A stretch of 64,000 nucleotides of DNA from Litorivita sp050633545 (GCA_050633545.1 JBOEGS010000005.1:193105-257104); one strand, 5' to 3'. Shown: positions 44,190-54,044, counted from the stretch's first letter. Numbers and translations: made by a program. The notes: generated by a model not told the origin, from the sequence alone.

Positions 44190-45554
44190 ATGACGAACGG
44201 CCCTTCAACCCATGACTTTCAACACGCCGCGCCCAAGGGCAGATCCGCCGCGCGGCACAGCGGATATCACCACGCGCAGCTTTTCGAGACAGCGCACCGC
44301 TATTTCATCACCTTGCTCGCGGGACTGGTGATCGGATGGGCAACCGGCTCTTATTTTCCAATGGCTTGGGCGACAAGCTACATCACGGTGAACCTGTTTT
44401 ATCAGGCCATATTGCTGCGCGCCCGCAAGCGCAGCGCGGCGATATCGCCGGTGCATAACGTCATCGGTTTTTCGATCAGCGTGCTGGTCTTTGCCTCTAT
44501 GATCGTATTTTTGTGGCTTCAGGACGGGCTGGTTTTGAAATTCACCGCGCTGTCGGGTCTGATCGGCCTTGGCCTGCACAGCCTGTCGCGCCCGCAAAAG
44601 GTGTTTTGGGTGACGCTTGCGGACAGCGGGGTCATCCTTGCTTTGTATATTTTCATGGGCGTGACAGTATTTTTGGCGCATCCCGAGGACAAGACACTCG
44701 CGCTTTTGCTGATGTGTTTGTTCTGCACCTCCTCCTATTTTGTCGTCTCGCAATGGCGCGCCTACAAACGGGCCGAGGCGATCAAAAGCGCCGAGCAGCG
44801 TCTGATGCGCAATCGCGAGATGGAGGCCATGGGGCGGCTCACGGGCGGATTTGCGCATGATTTCAACAATATATTGGCCGCCATGCGGGGCAATCTTGAT
44901 CTCTATGACGAAATCACCGACCCCGAGGAAAAGCGCCGCATCTTGCAAGAGGCGCTAAGCGCAACCGACCGCGCGGCGCGGCTGACGCAAAAGCTTTTGA
45001 CCTATAGCCAAAAGGCGGTGCTGCGGCCAAGCCGCGTGATCACGGGGGCCTTTATCACCGAATTCGTCGCCATGATGGGGCGCAACCTGCCCGAAACCGT
45101 CACCTTGCGGTTGGAGATCGCCGATAACCCGCCGCCGCTGACCGTCGATGCGCAGACGCTCGAAATGGTTCTGGCCAATCTGGTGATGAATGCGGCCGAT
45201 GCCATCGGCGAGCAGATCGGCGAAGACGGCGGCGCGGCAACGGGCGAGATCACCCTGTCGTGCGGGCCGATGTTGATGCCTGCCACCTCCTCGGCCCCTG
45301 CCGCGTCCGAAATCCGCGCAGGGCTCTATTTGCGCCTCGCGCTCCAAGACACCGGAGCGGGCATTCCAGAGGCGATTTTACCGCATATTTGCGAGCCGTT
45401 TTACACCACAAAACCGGTCGGGCGCGGGTCGGGATTGGGGCTGCCCATGGCGCAGGGATTTGCCGAGCAATCCGGCGGTGCGCTGCGGATCAGCAACACC
45501 GAAGGCAGCGGCGCTTTTGTCGAGTTGTTCTTGCCCATTGAGAGCAGCGACTAG
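44190..45554 (+). CDS. Membrane sensor histidine kinase
   Basis: A 454-residue kinase. The N-terminal half holds five or six membrane helices (about residues 38-195) and no separate periplasmic domain. A HisKA-type dimerisation helix carries the phosphorylation His223 in GGFAHDFNNILAAM. The ATPase domain has the N box LVMNAADAI, G1 DTGAGIP, F box EPFYTTK and G2 GSGLGLPM. The HDFNN pattern is that of the HK4-like group. No response regulator gene is adjacent, so it is an orphan. The ATG at 44190 is preferred to the in-frame TTG at 44184. Confidence 0.93.
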   Translation: MTNGPSTHDFQHAAPKGRSAARHSGYHHAQLFETAHRYFITLLAGLVIGWATGSYFPMAWATSYITVNLFYQAILLRARKRSAAISPVHNVIGFSISVLVFASMIVFLWLQDGLVLKFTALSGLIGLGLHSLSRPQKVFWVTLADSGVILALYIFMGVTVFLAHPEDKTLALLLMCLFCTSSYFVVSQWRAYKRAEAIKSAEQRLMRNREMEAMGRLTGGFAHDFNNILAAMRGNLDLYDEITDPEEKRRILQEALSATDRAARLTQKLLTYSQKAVLRPSRVITGAFITEFVAMMGRNLPETVTLRLEIADNPPPLTVDAQTLEMVLANLVMNAADAIGEQIGEDGGAATGEITLSCGPMLMPATSSAPAASEIRAGLYLRLALQDTGAGIPEAILPHICEPFYTTKPVGRGSGLGLPMAQGFAEQSGGALRISNTEGSGAFVELFLPIESSD

Positions 45555-45772
45555 CAAGATCAGGCCGGAAAGCGGCGCCCATCCGCTTCAACATCGCCGC
45601 ACAAGCCACTTCAAATAAACAGTAAAAATCGTTCAAGAGCCTCGTGGTCGTAGAGACGATGGTCGAATAAACCAACGTCGAATTCATCCCGCTAGCCTGC
45701 CTCGACTACGCTCCCATCACCTGACGCCACAAAAACGAAGGGCGCAGGCACAACATCTTTAGGGAGGATATC

Positions 45773-46273
45773 ATGACTATTATCACCGCATTGGCGATTT
45801 CCATCGGCGCGCTTGCCGCCGTGGCCACATGGCTTTGTTTGGGCAACGGGTTCGGGCTGCAGGTCTGGGCGCTGTTTATCGGCTGGGGCAGCTTCTATCA
45901 CACCGGCGGCGGCATGGAGGCCGCGACCAAATCCGTCACCAACCACATCTGGGGCGCGGTTGTGGCAGGCATCACGCTTTTCATCGTGGCCTCCGTGGGC
46001 GGCACGGTTGCGGTCACCTCGGCGATTGTCGGCCTGTCGGTCGTGGTTCTTGTTCTGGGCGCGCATCTGCCCGCGCTCTCGACCATTCCGGCGGGAGTCT
46101 ATGGCTATGCCTCTACGGCGGGCTTTTGCCTCTTGTCGGGCGTCGCCTTGGGCGATGTCGCTGCGCTTGGCAAGGCGGTGTTCTTGGTGCTGGCCTCGCT
46201 GATTGCGGGCAATATCTTCGGCTTTATCTCCGAGAAACTCGCAGGCGCCATGGCGGCCAAAGCGGCGGCCTGA
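45773..46273 (+). CDS. DUF1097 family membrane protein
   Basis: A 166-residue protein with five or six helices and the DUF1097 pattern: WALFIGWGSFYHTGGG early, then an ANHIWGA-like turn (TNHIWGAVVAG), and IPAGVYGYAS later. A strong AGGGAGG ribosome site precedes the ATG. The 218 bases before it are less GC-rich than the surroundings and should contain its promoter. The function of the family is not established; E. coli relatives include YcdZ. Confidence 0.85.
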   Translation: MTIITALAISIGALAAVATWLCLGNGFGLQVWALFIGWGSFYHTGGGMEAATKSVTNHIWGAVVAGITLFIVASVGGTVAVTSAIVGLSVVVLVLGAHLPALSTIPAGVYGYASTAGFCLLSGVALGDVAALGKAVFLVLASLIAGNIFGFISEKLAGAMAAKAAA

Positions 46274-46415
46274 GCGCGCCTCTCCGATGTGAGCGGCTGG
46301 CCGGCTTGCGCGCTGCGCCGCTCACAATTGCAGGGTCATTTCTCTTCCGGCCCTGCCGCCCTCGCAAAAGCGGCTCTCCCATATGCCCCTGCGAGGGCGA
46401 ATTATTTTCAAAGGC

Positions 46416-48026
46416 TTAGCCGCGATGCCCCTGCACGTAGCTGATCAAAGAGCGGGTCGATCCGTCTTTGCTCTCGCTGCTTTGCTCGCCTGCCAGAACC
46501 GGTCCCAATGCGGTGGCCAATTCCTTGCCCAACTCGACGCCCCATTGATCAAAGGAGTTGATCCCGAGGATCACGCCTTCGACAAACACGCGGTGCTCGT
46601 AAAGCGCGATGATCTGCCCCAAGACATGCGGCGTGAGCTGCGGATAGATCAAGGTGGTCGAGGGCCGGTTTCCAGGGAAAACGCGGTGGCGCGCCTGACG
46701 CTCCAACTCGGCGCCGCTGGCCCCTTTGGCCGCCATAATCGCCCGCGCCGCATCCAGATCGCGCCCGCACATCAGCGCTTCGGATTGCGCGAGGCAATTG
46801 GCGACCAGTAGCGCGTGGTGATGGGCCAGATCGGGCTCGTGCCCCTTGGCGGCGACCAGAAATTCACAAGGCACGGTGCGGGTGCCTTGGTGGATCAATT
46901 GGTAAAAGGCGTGTTGCCCGTTGGTGCCCGGCTCGCCCCAAACCACGGGGCCGCTATCACGGGACAAATCGGCGCCATCCATCGACACGCGCTTGCCGTT
47001 GCTCTCCATTTCAAGCTGTTGCAGATAGGCCGGAAGGCGCAAAAGCCGTTGATCATAGGGCAGCACCGCGCGGCTGGCGTGGCCCTGCACCTGCGCGTGC
47101 CAGATGCCGACCAAGGCCAGCAAGACGGGCAGGTTTTCCTCGAAGGGAGCGGCGCAAAAATGCGCGTCCATCTCGGCGGCGCCCGCCAAAAGCGCGGCAA
47201 AATCCTGCGGCCCGACGGCGAGCATGATCGACAATCCGATCGGACCCCACAAGGAATAGCGCCCGCCGACCCAATCTTCGAAGCCGAACACCCGCTCGGG
47301 CGCGATGCCCCATGCGGTGGTCGCCTCGACATTCGACGACAGGGCGGCAAATTGCGCGCCGGTATCGCGGACCTGCCGCGCCATCCAGTCGCGCGCCGTG
47401 GCGGCATTGGTCATGGTCTCGATGGTGGTAAAGGTTTTCGACGCGACGATGACCAAAGTGCGTGTCGGATCAAGATGTTGCAGCGTATCGTGGATATGCG
47501 CGCCATCGACATTCGAGACAAAATGCACCGCAGGCCCGTCGTGGTAAGGGGCCAAGGCAAGCGCCGCCATCACGGGGCCAAGGTCCGAGCCGCCGATGCC
47601 GATATTGACCACATCGGTGATCGTGCCGCCCTGCCCCGTAAAGACGCCCGAGCGCAGATCAGTGGCAAAGCGCTCCATCGCGGCGCGGATTTTGCGCACC
47701 TCGGGCATGACATCCGCGCCATCGACGATAATCGCCCGCTCGGGCCCCGCGCGCAGCGCCGTATGCAGCACCGCGCGGCCCTCGGTCTCGTTGATCGTCT
47801 CGCCGCCAAACATCGCATCGCGGCGCGCCTCGACACCCGCGTCGCGGGCCATATCGACAAGCGCCTCGCGCGTTTGGGCATCGATATTGGTTTTCGAGTA
47901 ATCGAACAGCATATCCCCAAGACGGGCCGAAAAATCAGATGCCCGATCCGTGCCCCCAAACAGGTCCAAAATCGAACGGCCCTGAGCGGCTTTGGCCAAT
48001 TTTTGCAGCCGGTTCCAATGGGTCAT
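46416..48026 (-). CDS. pgi: Glucose-6-phosphate isomerase
   Basis: Interconverts glucose 6-phosphate and fructose 6-phosphate. The 536-residue protein has NIGIGGSDLGPVMAALAL, FVSNVDGAHI, the VIVASKTFTTIET signature, the catalytic Glu/His region (WGEPGTNGQHAFYQLIHQGT) and the C-terminal INSFDQWGVELGKEL. AAGGAG precedes the ATG. It is the last gene of the zwf-pgl-pgi operon, 60 bases after pgl. Confidence 0.97.
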   Translation of the reverse strand: MTHWNRLQKLAKAAQGRSILDLFGGTDRASDFSARLGDMLFDYSKTNIDAQTREALVDMARDAGVEARRDAMFGGETINETEGRAVLHTALRAGPERAIIVDGADVMPEVRKIRAAMERFATDLRSGVFTGQGGTITDVVNIGIGGSDLGPVMAALALAPYHDGPAVHFVSNVDGAHIHDTLQHLDPTRTLVIVASKTFTTIETMTNAATARDWMARQVRDTGAQFAALSSNVEATTAWGIAPERVFGFEDWVGGRYSLWGPIGLSIMLAVGPQDFAALLAGAAEMDAHFCAAPFEENLPVLLALVGIWHAQVQGHASRAVLPYDQRLLRLPAYLQQLEMESNGKRVSMDGADLSRDSGPVVWGEPGTNGQHAFYQLIHQGTRTVPCEFLVAAKGHEPDLAHHHALLVANCLAQSEALMCGRDLDAARAIMAAKGASGAELERQARHRVFPGNRPSTTLIYPQLTPHVLGQIIALYEHRVFVEGVILGINSFDQWGVELGKELATALGPVLAGEQSSESKDGSTRSLISYVQGHRG

Positions 48027-48086
48027 GAAAGGCTCCTTGCCTGGGGAGAAATAAATATGTGAAGCGATATCAATATGATGCCTGCC

Positions 48087-48758
48087 TTATGGGGCCCAAT
48101 GCACAGTTGCGCCATCCAAAACCGCCGCAACCGGCGCATCAAGGGGGCGCATTTTTGCGGCGCGCTCTATGGCGGCGCGTTTTTGTGCGCCGGTGATGAG
48201 GATATGTTTGTTCATCGCAGCGGCCAGCACCCGCGCCGTGAGGGTGATGCGCGGCTCTGGCGCGCCCGCGGCCCGCATCGGCAAAAGCACCGGCGCATCA
48301 GGGCTGAGGGCTTCTTCGAGCCGGTCGGCTTCGGGAAAGATCGAGGCGGTATGCATATCGGCGCCCATGCCCAAGAGCAGGACCGAGATCGGCAAAGCCG
48401 GCGCAATCACCGCCTCCAGCTCGGGCAAGACCTCTTCGGGCGTTTGCGCACGCGCATAAAGCGGCAGGTAGCGCGCCTTGGCCGCGTGATTGACCAAAAG
48501 CCGCTCGCGCAGCAGCCGCGTGTTGGAACGGATATGCACCTCCGGCACCCAGCGCTCGTCCGAGAGCATCACATCGATGCGCGCCCAGTCCAGATCGACG
48601 CTGGAAAGCGCATCAAACACCGGCCCCGGTGTGGTGCCGCCCGGCACGACCAAAAGCGCGCGATCTTGGGTTTTGAGGCTCTGGCGCAACTCTCCGGCGA
48701 GGTTTTGCGCCAGATCGATCATCATCATCTCGTCGTCGGAATATTCATTGAATTTCAT
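48087..48758 (-). CDS. pgl: 6-phosphogluconolactonase
   Basis: Hydrolyses 6-phosphogluconolactone. The 223-residue DevB/SOL-type protein has VPGGTTPGPVFDAL, the LSDERWVP motif, NTRLLRERL, and LLGMGADMHTASIFP (catalytic His region). Its ATG overlaps the zwf stop by four bases, so it is translated with it. Confidence 0.95.
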   Translation of the reverse strand: MKFNEYSDDEMMMIDLAQNLAGELRQSLKTQDRALLVVPGGTTPGPVFDALSSVDLDWARIDVMLSDERWVPEVHIRSNTRLLRERLLVNHAAKARYLPLYARAQTPEEVLPELEAVIAPALPISVLLLGMGADMHTASIFPEADRLEEALSPDAPVLLPMRAAGAPEPRITLTARVLAAAMNKHILITGAQKRAAIERAAKMRPLDAPVAAVLDGATVHWAP

Positions 48759-50218
48759 GTCCTTATCTCCCGCCAGCGGCGCCCGTCGCGGTGCATGAGC
48801 ATGAGCGCATCTTCCGGCCCCGAGCTGCCGCTTTCATAAAGCACGGGCGCGTCGCCGCGCGCCTCCCATCCGTCGATCAACGGGTCGGTCCACGCCCATG
48901 CGGCCTCGACCTCATCGCCGCGCATAAACAATGTCTGGTTGCCGCGGATCACATCCATGATCAGCCGCTCGTAGGCATCCGGCACCTCTTCGGCCTCCGG
49001 CCCCAAGGCCTCGGCAAAGGACATGTCGAGCGGCACGTCGATCAGGCGCATACCGCCCGGCCCCGGTTCTTTGATGGTCACGCCCAATTCCATCCCCTCG
49101 TTGGGTTGCAAGCGGATGGTCAGGATATTGCGGTGGCGGCCCGCTTCGGGTCCGAAGATCGAATGCGGCGTGTCCTTGAACACCACGGCAATTTCCGAGG
49201 TGCGCGCCTTGAGCCGCTTGCCCGTGCGCAAATAGAAGGGCGTGCCTTTCCAGCGCCAGTTGCTGATCGCAAGGCGCATGGCGATAAAGCTTTCGGTTTT
49301 CGAACGCGGATTTTCGGCATGTGCCAGATATCCGGGCTTGTCGGGGTTACCCTCTTCGGCAAGGTATTGACCGCGCACGATATCTTCGGGCGGCACCGGA
49401 TCAAGGGCGCGGATGACTTTGAGCTTTTCATCGCGCACCGCATCGGGGTCGAATTTGGCGGGCGGCTCCATCGCAATGAGGCACAAAAGCTGCATCAGGT
49501 GGTTTTGCACCATATCGCGCATCGCGCCCGAGCGGTCGTAATATTCGCCGCGCCCGCCGACGCCGACGGTTTCGGCAACGGTGATCTGGATGTGATCCAC
49601 ATATTGCGCGTTCCACAAGGGTTCGAACAACATATTGCCAAAGCGCACCGCCATCAGGTTTTGCACCGTCTCTTTGCCAAGGTAATGGTCGATGCGGTAA
49701 ATCTGGCTCTCGTTGAAATGCAGCGCCAGCGTGTCGTTGAGCGCCCGCGCCGTGGCCAGATCGCGGCCAAAGGGTTTTTCCACCACGATGCGGCTATCGG
49801 CATCGGCCATGCCATATTGGTGCAATCGCTCGGCCAGATCGCCGAAAAGGCTCGGCCCCACCGAGAAATAGAATGCCCGCACCACACCGGGTTTCATCAT
49901 GGCGGCAAGCGCGCTCCAGCCGTCGGTGCCGCGCGCATCGACGGTGATATAGCTCAGGGTTTTGCAAAACCCCTCCAATGTACCCTCTTCACAGACGCGC
50001 CCCGTGCCAAATTCGCGCAGCGCCTCGCGCACAAATTCGCGGTAGCCCTCATTGTCCATCTCCGAACGCGCCGCGCCGATAATGCGCGCGCCGGGTTCCA
50101 TTTGCCCCGCACAGAACCGCCGGAACAAGGCAGGCAGGATTTTGCGGCGGGCCAGATCGCCGGTGCCCCCGAAAATCACCAGATCGAATTCATCCACCGG
50201 AATAACGCGCGAAACCAT
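48755..50218 (-). CDS. zwf: Glucose-6-phosphate 1-dehydrogenase
   Basis: Oxidises glucose 6-phosphate with NADP, the entry to the Entner-Doudoroff and pentose phosphate routes. The 487-residue protein has the dinucleotide motif GGTGDLARRKILPAL, EKPFGRD, and the active-site RIDHYLGKE. The ATG at 50218 has AGGA at good spacing; an upstream TTG (50224) is less likely. No edd or eda gene is in the window. A LacI-type palindrome lies about 90 bases upstream. Confidence 0.97.
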   Translation of the reverse strand: MVSRVIPVDEFDLVIFGGTGDLARRKILPALFRRFCAGQMEPGARIIGAARSEMDNEGYREFVREALREFGTGRVCEEGTLEGFCKTLSYITVDARGTDGWSALAAMMKPGVVRAFYFSVGPSLFGDLAERLHQYGMADADSRIVVEKPFGRDLATARALNDTLALHFNESQIYRIDHYLGKETVQNLMAVRFGNMLFEPLWNAQYVDHIQITVAETVGVGGRGEYYDRSGAMRDMVQNHLMQLLCLIAMEPPAKFDPDAVRDEKLKVIRALDPVPPEDIVRGQYLAEEGNPDKPGYLAHAENPRSKTESFIAMRLAISNWRWKGTPFYLRTGKRLKARTSEIAVVFKDTPHSIFGPEAGRHRNILTIRLQPNEGMELGVTIKEPGPGGMRLIDVPLDMSFAEALGPEAEEVPDAYERLIMDVIRGNQTLFMRGDEVEAAWAWTDPLIDGWEARGDAPVLYESGSSGPEDALMLMHRDGRRWREIRT

Positions 50219-50308
50219 TTTCAAATCCTGCTTTGTGCCGTGCTAGGGTCGGCAAATGTCTTTACCGGGCGGGCCGGAGGGGGATTGCGGGCGCGCCTGC
50301 CTTGTGAT

Positions 50309-50320
50309 GTTAGCGCTAAC
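50309..50320. promoter_or_regulatory. LacI-type operator palindrome
   Basis: GTTAGCGCTAAC is a perfect 12-base palindrome with a central CpG (flanked as TGTTAGCGCTAACT), the shape of LacI/GalR-family sites. It lies 90 bases upstream of zwf and 151 bases upstream of the radical SAM gene. Control of the zwf-pgl-pgi operon by a sugar-responsive repressor is inferred; no LacI gene is in the window. Confidence 0.55.
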
Positions 50321-50471
50321 TGACGCAGATATGCGGTTCTTACCCAAAGGGTTTGGCAAAGTCTAGCACGGTTGCATCTGTTCACAATGCCGTGGCGGCG
50401 ATTTGCGGGGGTTTATCATGGGGCTGCGCTTGGCTAGCCTTGGCGCAAGCATGAAAAGGAAATACCGCCCG

Positions 50472-51449
50472 ATGAAAGACGCCGCCCCGCAAAGCCTCAA
50501 CCACGCCGCCCATGGCACGGCCAATGACGGAAAATTCCGCGATCCTGCCATCACGGCCAAGGGCGAGACCCGCGCCAGCGTGCCGCTTTTGGGCGCGAAA
50601 ACGCTTTGGTTCAATACCGGCACCCTGTGCAATATCACCTGCGCCAATTGCTATATCGACAGCTCGCCGACCAATGACGCCTTGGTCTATATGACGGCGG
50701 CCGAGGTGGTCGATTACCTTGATCAGGCCAAGGCGCGCGACTGGCCGCTGGAAGAGGTGGCCTTTACCGGCGGCGAGCCGTTTATGAACCCGCAGATCAT
50801 CGAAATGATGCGCGAGGGGTTGTCGCGCGGCTATCGGGTTCTGGTGCTGACCAACGCGATGTTGCCGATGATGCGCAAGGGGATGCGCGCGGGGCTTGAG
50901 GCTTTGCAGGCGCAGTTCGGCACGCGGTTGACGCTGCGCATCTCGCTCGATCATTGGCAAGAAGCCGAACATGACCGCGAGCGCGGCACAGGCGCGTTCC
51001 AGCGCAGCCTGCAAGGGATGGACTGGCTGCGCGATCAGGGGATCAAGATGGCCGTGGCGGGGCGTTCGGCATGGTTCGAGAGCGAGGCCGAGGCCCGCGC
51101 CGGATATGCGCAGGTCTTTGCCGCGCGCGGATATGAGATCGAGACCGCCGATCCGGCGCAATTGGTGCTGTTTCCCGAAATGGACATGAGCGCCGAAGTG
51201 CCCGAGATCACCACCGAATGTTGGGGCATCTTGGGCAAGTCGCAATCGGATGTGATGTGTTCCTCCTCGCGCATGGTGGTCAAACGCAAGGGCGCAGAGC
51301 GCCCTGCGGTTCTGGCCTGCACGCTTTTGGCCTATGACGCCGAATTCGAATTGGGCGAGACATTGGCCGAGGCCGAGCGCGACGTGGCGCTCAACCATCC
51401 CCATTGCGCCAAGTTTTGCGTTTTGGGCGGAGCCTCCTGTTCGGCGTGA
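50472..51449 (+). CDS. Uncharacterised radical SAM protein
   Basis: A 325-residue protein. The [4Fe-4S]/SAM motif CNITCANC is at residues 53-60 and a GGEP motif (FTGGEPFMNP) is near 100. The C-terminal 80 residues hold seven more cysteines (in TECWG, VMCSS, LACTL, HCAKFC and SCSA), which may bind an extra cluster. The ATG at 50472 is chosen because AAAAGGAAA lies upstream; earlier ATGs (50403, 50451) lack one. It is divergent from zwf and has no partner gene to name a substrate. Not recognised as a known enzyme. Confidence 0.85.
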   Translation: MKDAAPQSLNHAAHGTANDGKFRDPAITAKGETRASVPLLGAKTLWFNTGTLCNITCANCYIDSSPTNDALVYMTAAEVVDYLDQAKARDWPLEEVAFTGGEPFMNPQIIEMMREGLSRGYRVLVLTNAMLPMMRKGMRAGLEALQAQFGTRLTLRISLDHWQEAEHDRERGTGAFQRSLQGMDWLRDQGIKMAVAGRSAWFESEAEARAGYAQVFAARGYEIETADPAQLVLFPEMDMSAEVPEITTECWGILGKSQSDVMCSSSRMVVKRKGAERPAVLACTLLAYDAEFELGETLAEAERDVALNHPHCAKFCVLGGASCSA

Positions 51450-51597
51450 ATGGACGGACGCGACTGGTGCCGCAAGCCGCCGCGCGTGAGGCGGGGTTTG
51501 GGAGCCCCCGGCGGGGATATTTAAGAGAAAGCAGAAAGGGGCGGCGGTTTTTTGGTGTGCCGCTTTGCATTTGGGTCAAGCACAGCAAAGGACGCGG

Positions 51598-52689
51598 TCA
51601 GGGCCGGCTGATTTCGCCGCCGCCGACTTGGGCGCGCACGCCTGTTGTGGTTGGACCGGATGTGGGCAAACCGCGTGCGACGCGGACAGCGAGATGGGCG
51701 AAGGCTTGGGCTTCGAGCATATCACCGTCGAGGCCGACGTCTTCGACCGGCAAGACGGGGCAATCGAGCGACACTTCGAGCATTTGCATCAACACCGGAT
51801 TATGCCGCCCGCCGCCAGTGACCAAAACGCGGGCGGGCGGGATCGGGCAATGCTCCATCCCGCGGGCCACGGCAGCGGCGCAAATACCGGTGAAGGTGGC
51901 GGCGGCGTCAGCGTCCGAAAGTTCGGCCACCAGATCCATCATGTCGGGGAAAGCATCGCGGTCCAGCGATTTGGGCGGGATGCGCGAGAAATAAGGCTCG
52001 TCCAGCAGCAGTTCGAGCGCGCCCATGGCCACTTCGCCGCCGCGCGCCAAAGCGCCGTCCTTGTCATAGGGTTTGCCGAAACGGCTTTGCATCAAATCGT
52101 TGATCGGGGCGTTTGCGGGGCCGGTGTCAAAGGCGAGGAGCGCGCCGTCTTGGTCGGGGCCGGATTTTGACGGATCGACCCATGTGATATTGCCAACGCC
52201 GCCAAGGTTGAGGAAACATAGGGGGTCTTCGGCTTGGATGTATTTGGCGCAGGCAAAATGGAAATAGGGCGCGAGCGGCGCGCCCTCGCCGCCCAGTTGC
52301 ACGTCGGAGGAGCGAAAATCCCACACCACAGGCGTGCCGAGCGCCGCCGCCAAAGCCGCCCCATCACCGATCTGCAGCGTGCCGCGCCCGCGCGGATCAT
52401 GGGCAAGCGTCTGACCGTGAAACCCGATGAGATCGGCGTCTTTGAAACCGGCGAGCAGATCGAGATGCGCCTGCATGACGACATCGGTTGCGGCCTCGAC
52501 CTGCGGGCCGCTCCATTTGCCCAAAGCGGCGCGCAGGGTGGCGCGTTCGGCATCACTATAGGCGCGATAAGCGCATTCACCGAAGCTTTCGATCCGGTGC
52601 CCGTCAGTCACAAGAAGCGCCGCATCCACCCCGTCCAAAGAGGTGCCCGACATCGCCCCGAGAGCCGTCACCGCGCCAGCCTTCAACAT
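51598..52689 (-). CDS. anmK: Anhydro-N-acetylmuramic acid kinase
   Basis: Phosphorylates and opens anhydro-MurNAc in peptidoglycan recycling. The 363-residue protein has GAMSGTSLDGVDAAL, LIGFHGQTLAHDP, LNLGGVGNITWV, FDTGPANAPIND and VTGGGRHNPVLMQML. The ATG at 52689 is preferred because AAGGAAAA sits just before it; an ATG at 52707 is possible. It is divergent from tyrS. Confidence 0.96.
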   Translation of the reverse strand: MLKAGAVTALGAMSGTSLDGVDAALLVTDGHRIESFGECAYRAYSDAERATLRAALGKWSGPQVEAATDVVMQAHLDLLAGFKDADLIGFHGQTLAHDPRGRGTLQIGDGAALAAALGTPVVWDFRSSDVQLGGEGAPLAPYFHFACAKYIQAEDPLCFLNLGGVGNITWVDPSKSGPDQDGALLAFDTGPANAPINDLMQSRFGKPYDKDGALARGGEVAMGALELLLDEPYFSRIPPKSLDRDAFPDMMDLVAELSDADAAATFTGICAAAVARGMEHCPIPPARVLVTGGGRHNPVLMQMLEVSLDCPVLPVEDVGLDGDMLEAQAFAHLAVRVARGLPTSGPTTTGVRAQVGGGEISRP

Positions 52690-52752
52690 GGTCTTTTCCT
52701 TTGCCATTTGCCCCCCTATACATGCCGCGCAAACACAAGCGGGACAAGAGCG

Positions 52753-54006
52753 ATGACCTACCACCCCAAATCCGAATTCATGCGTGTGATGATCGAGCGC
52801 GGCTTTCTGGCCGATTGCACCGATTATCAAGGCCTCGACGAGGCGCTGCTGAACGGGGTTGTTCCGGGCTATATCGGGTTTGATGCCACGGCGAAGTCCT
52901 TGCATGTCGGATCGCTGATCCAGATCATGACCCTGCGCTGGTTGCAAAAAACCGGCCACCAGCCGATCACCTTGATGGGCGGCGGCACGACCAAGGTTGG
53001 CGATCCGAGCTTTCGCGCCGACGAGCGCCCGCTTTTGACGCCCGAGCAGATCGACGACAATATCGACGGCATCAAACAGGTGTTTGCCAAATATATTGAT
53101 TATTCCGATGCGCCCACGGGCGCGCTGATGCGCAACAATGCCGAATGGCTCGACGAGCTGAATTACCTCGAGTTCCTGCGCGACATCGGGCGGCATTTTT
53201 CGGTCAACCGTATGTTGTCCTTTGAAAGCGTCAAATCGCGTCTCGACCGCGAGCAGTCTTTGAGCTTTCTTGAGTTCAACTATATGATTTTGCAGGCTTA
53301 TGATTTCCTCGAACTGAACCGCCGCTATGGCTGCCTTGTGCAATTTGGCGGCTCGGATCAATGGGGCAATATCGTCAACGGCATCGATTTGACCCGCCGC
53401 GTGTTGGACCACGAGATTTACGGGCTGACCACGCCTTTGCTGACCACTTCGGACGGCAAGAAGATGGGCAAATCGGCCAATGGCGCGATCTGGCTCAATG
53501 CCGATATGCTCTCGCCCTATGAGTTTTGGCAGTTCTGGCGCAACACCACGGACGCCGATGTGGGGCGGTTCTTGAAGCTCTATACCGAATTGCCGGTCGA
53601 GGAATGCGACCGTTTGGGCGCGCTGGAAGGGTCGGAAATCAACGAGGCAAAAGTGGTATTGGCCAATGAAGTCACGCGCCTGTGCCACGGCGCGGATGCG
53701 GCGGCGGCGGCGGAAGCCACGGCGCGCGAAGTGTTTGAAAAAGGCGGCGTGGGCGATGATTTGCCCACCGTCACCTTGAGCGCGGCAGAGATCGGAGACG
53801 GGATTTCCATCGTGCAGCTTTTGGTGAAATCCGGTCTGGCCAAATCGGGCAAGGACGCCAAACGGTTGATCGCGGAGAATGGCGCGAAACTCGACGATGC
53901 GCCTTTGACGGATGCGGGTTTGATGATTGATGCGGCAGCATTGGCAGCGCCGGTGAAATTGTCGGCGGGCAAGAAGCGCCATGCTTTGGTGAAGCTGGAG
54001 GGGTAA
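52753..54006 (+). CDS. tyrS: Tyrosyl-tRNA synthetase
   Basis: A 417-residue class I synthetase. It has the HIGH-like HVGS (KSLHVGSLIQ), the tyrosine site YGCLVQFGGSDQWGNIVNG, the KMSKS-like KKMGKS, and a C-terminal S4 RNA-binding domain from about 345. The length is standard. The ATG at 52753 is chosen over the longer open frame because that frame is antisense to anmK. Confidence 0.98.
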   Translation: MTYHPKSEFMRVMIERGFLADCTDYQGLDEALLNGVVPGYIGFDATAKSLHVGSLIQIMTLRWLQKTGHQPITLMGGGTTKVGDPSFRADERPLLTPEQIDDNIDGIKQVFAKYIDYSDAPTGALMRNNAEWLDELNYLEFLRDIGRHFSVNRMLSFESVKSRLDREQSLSFLEFNYMILQAYDFLELNRRYGCLVQFGGSDQWGNIVNGIDLTRRVLDHEIYGLTTPLLTTSDGKKMGKSANGAIWLNADMLSPYEFWQFWRNTTDADVGRFLKLYTELPVEECDRLGALEGSEINEAKVVLANEVTRLCHGADAAAAAEATAREVFEKGGVGDDLPTVTLSAAEIGDGISIVQLLVKSGLAKSGKDAKRLIAENGAKLDDAPLTDAGLMIDAAALAAPVKLSAGKKRHALVKLEG

Positions 54007-54044
54007 AGACAGGCGCGTTTTTTCAATCTGGGGTTTGGGGCGGC

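Noticed and set aside
48791..50323. 510-codon open frame on the plus strand
   Set aside because: Antisense to zwf; no domain, and zwf is certain.
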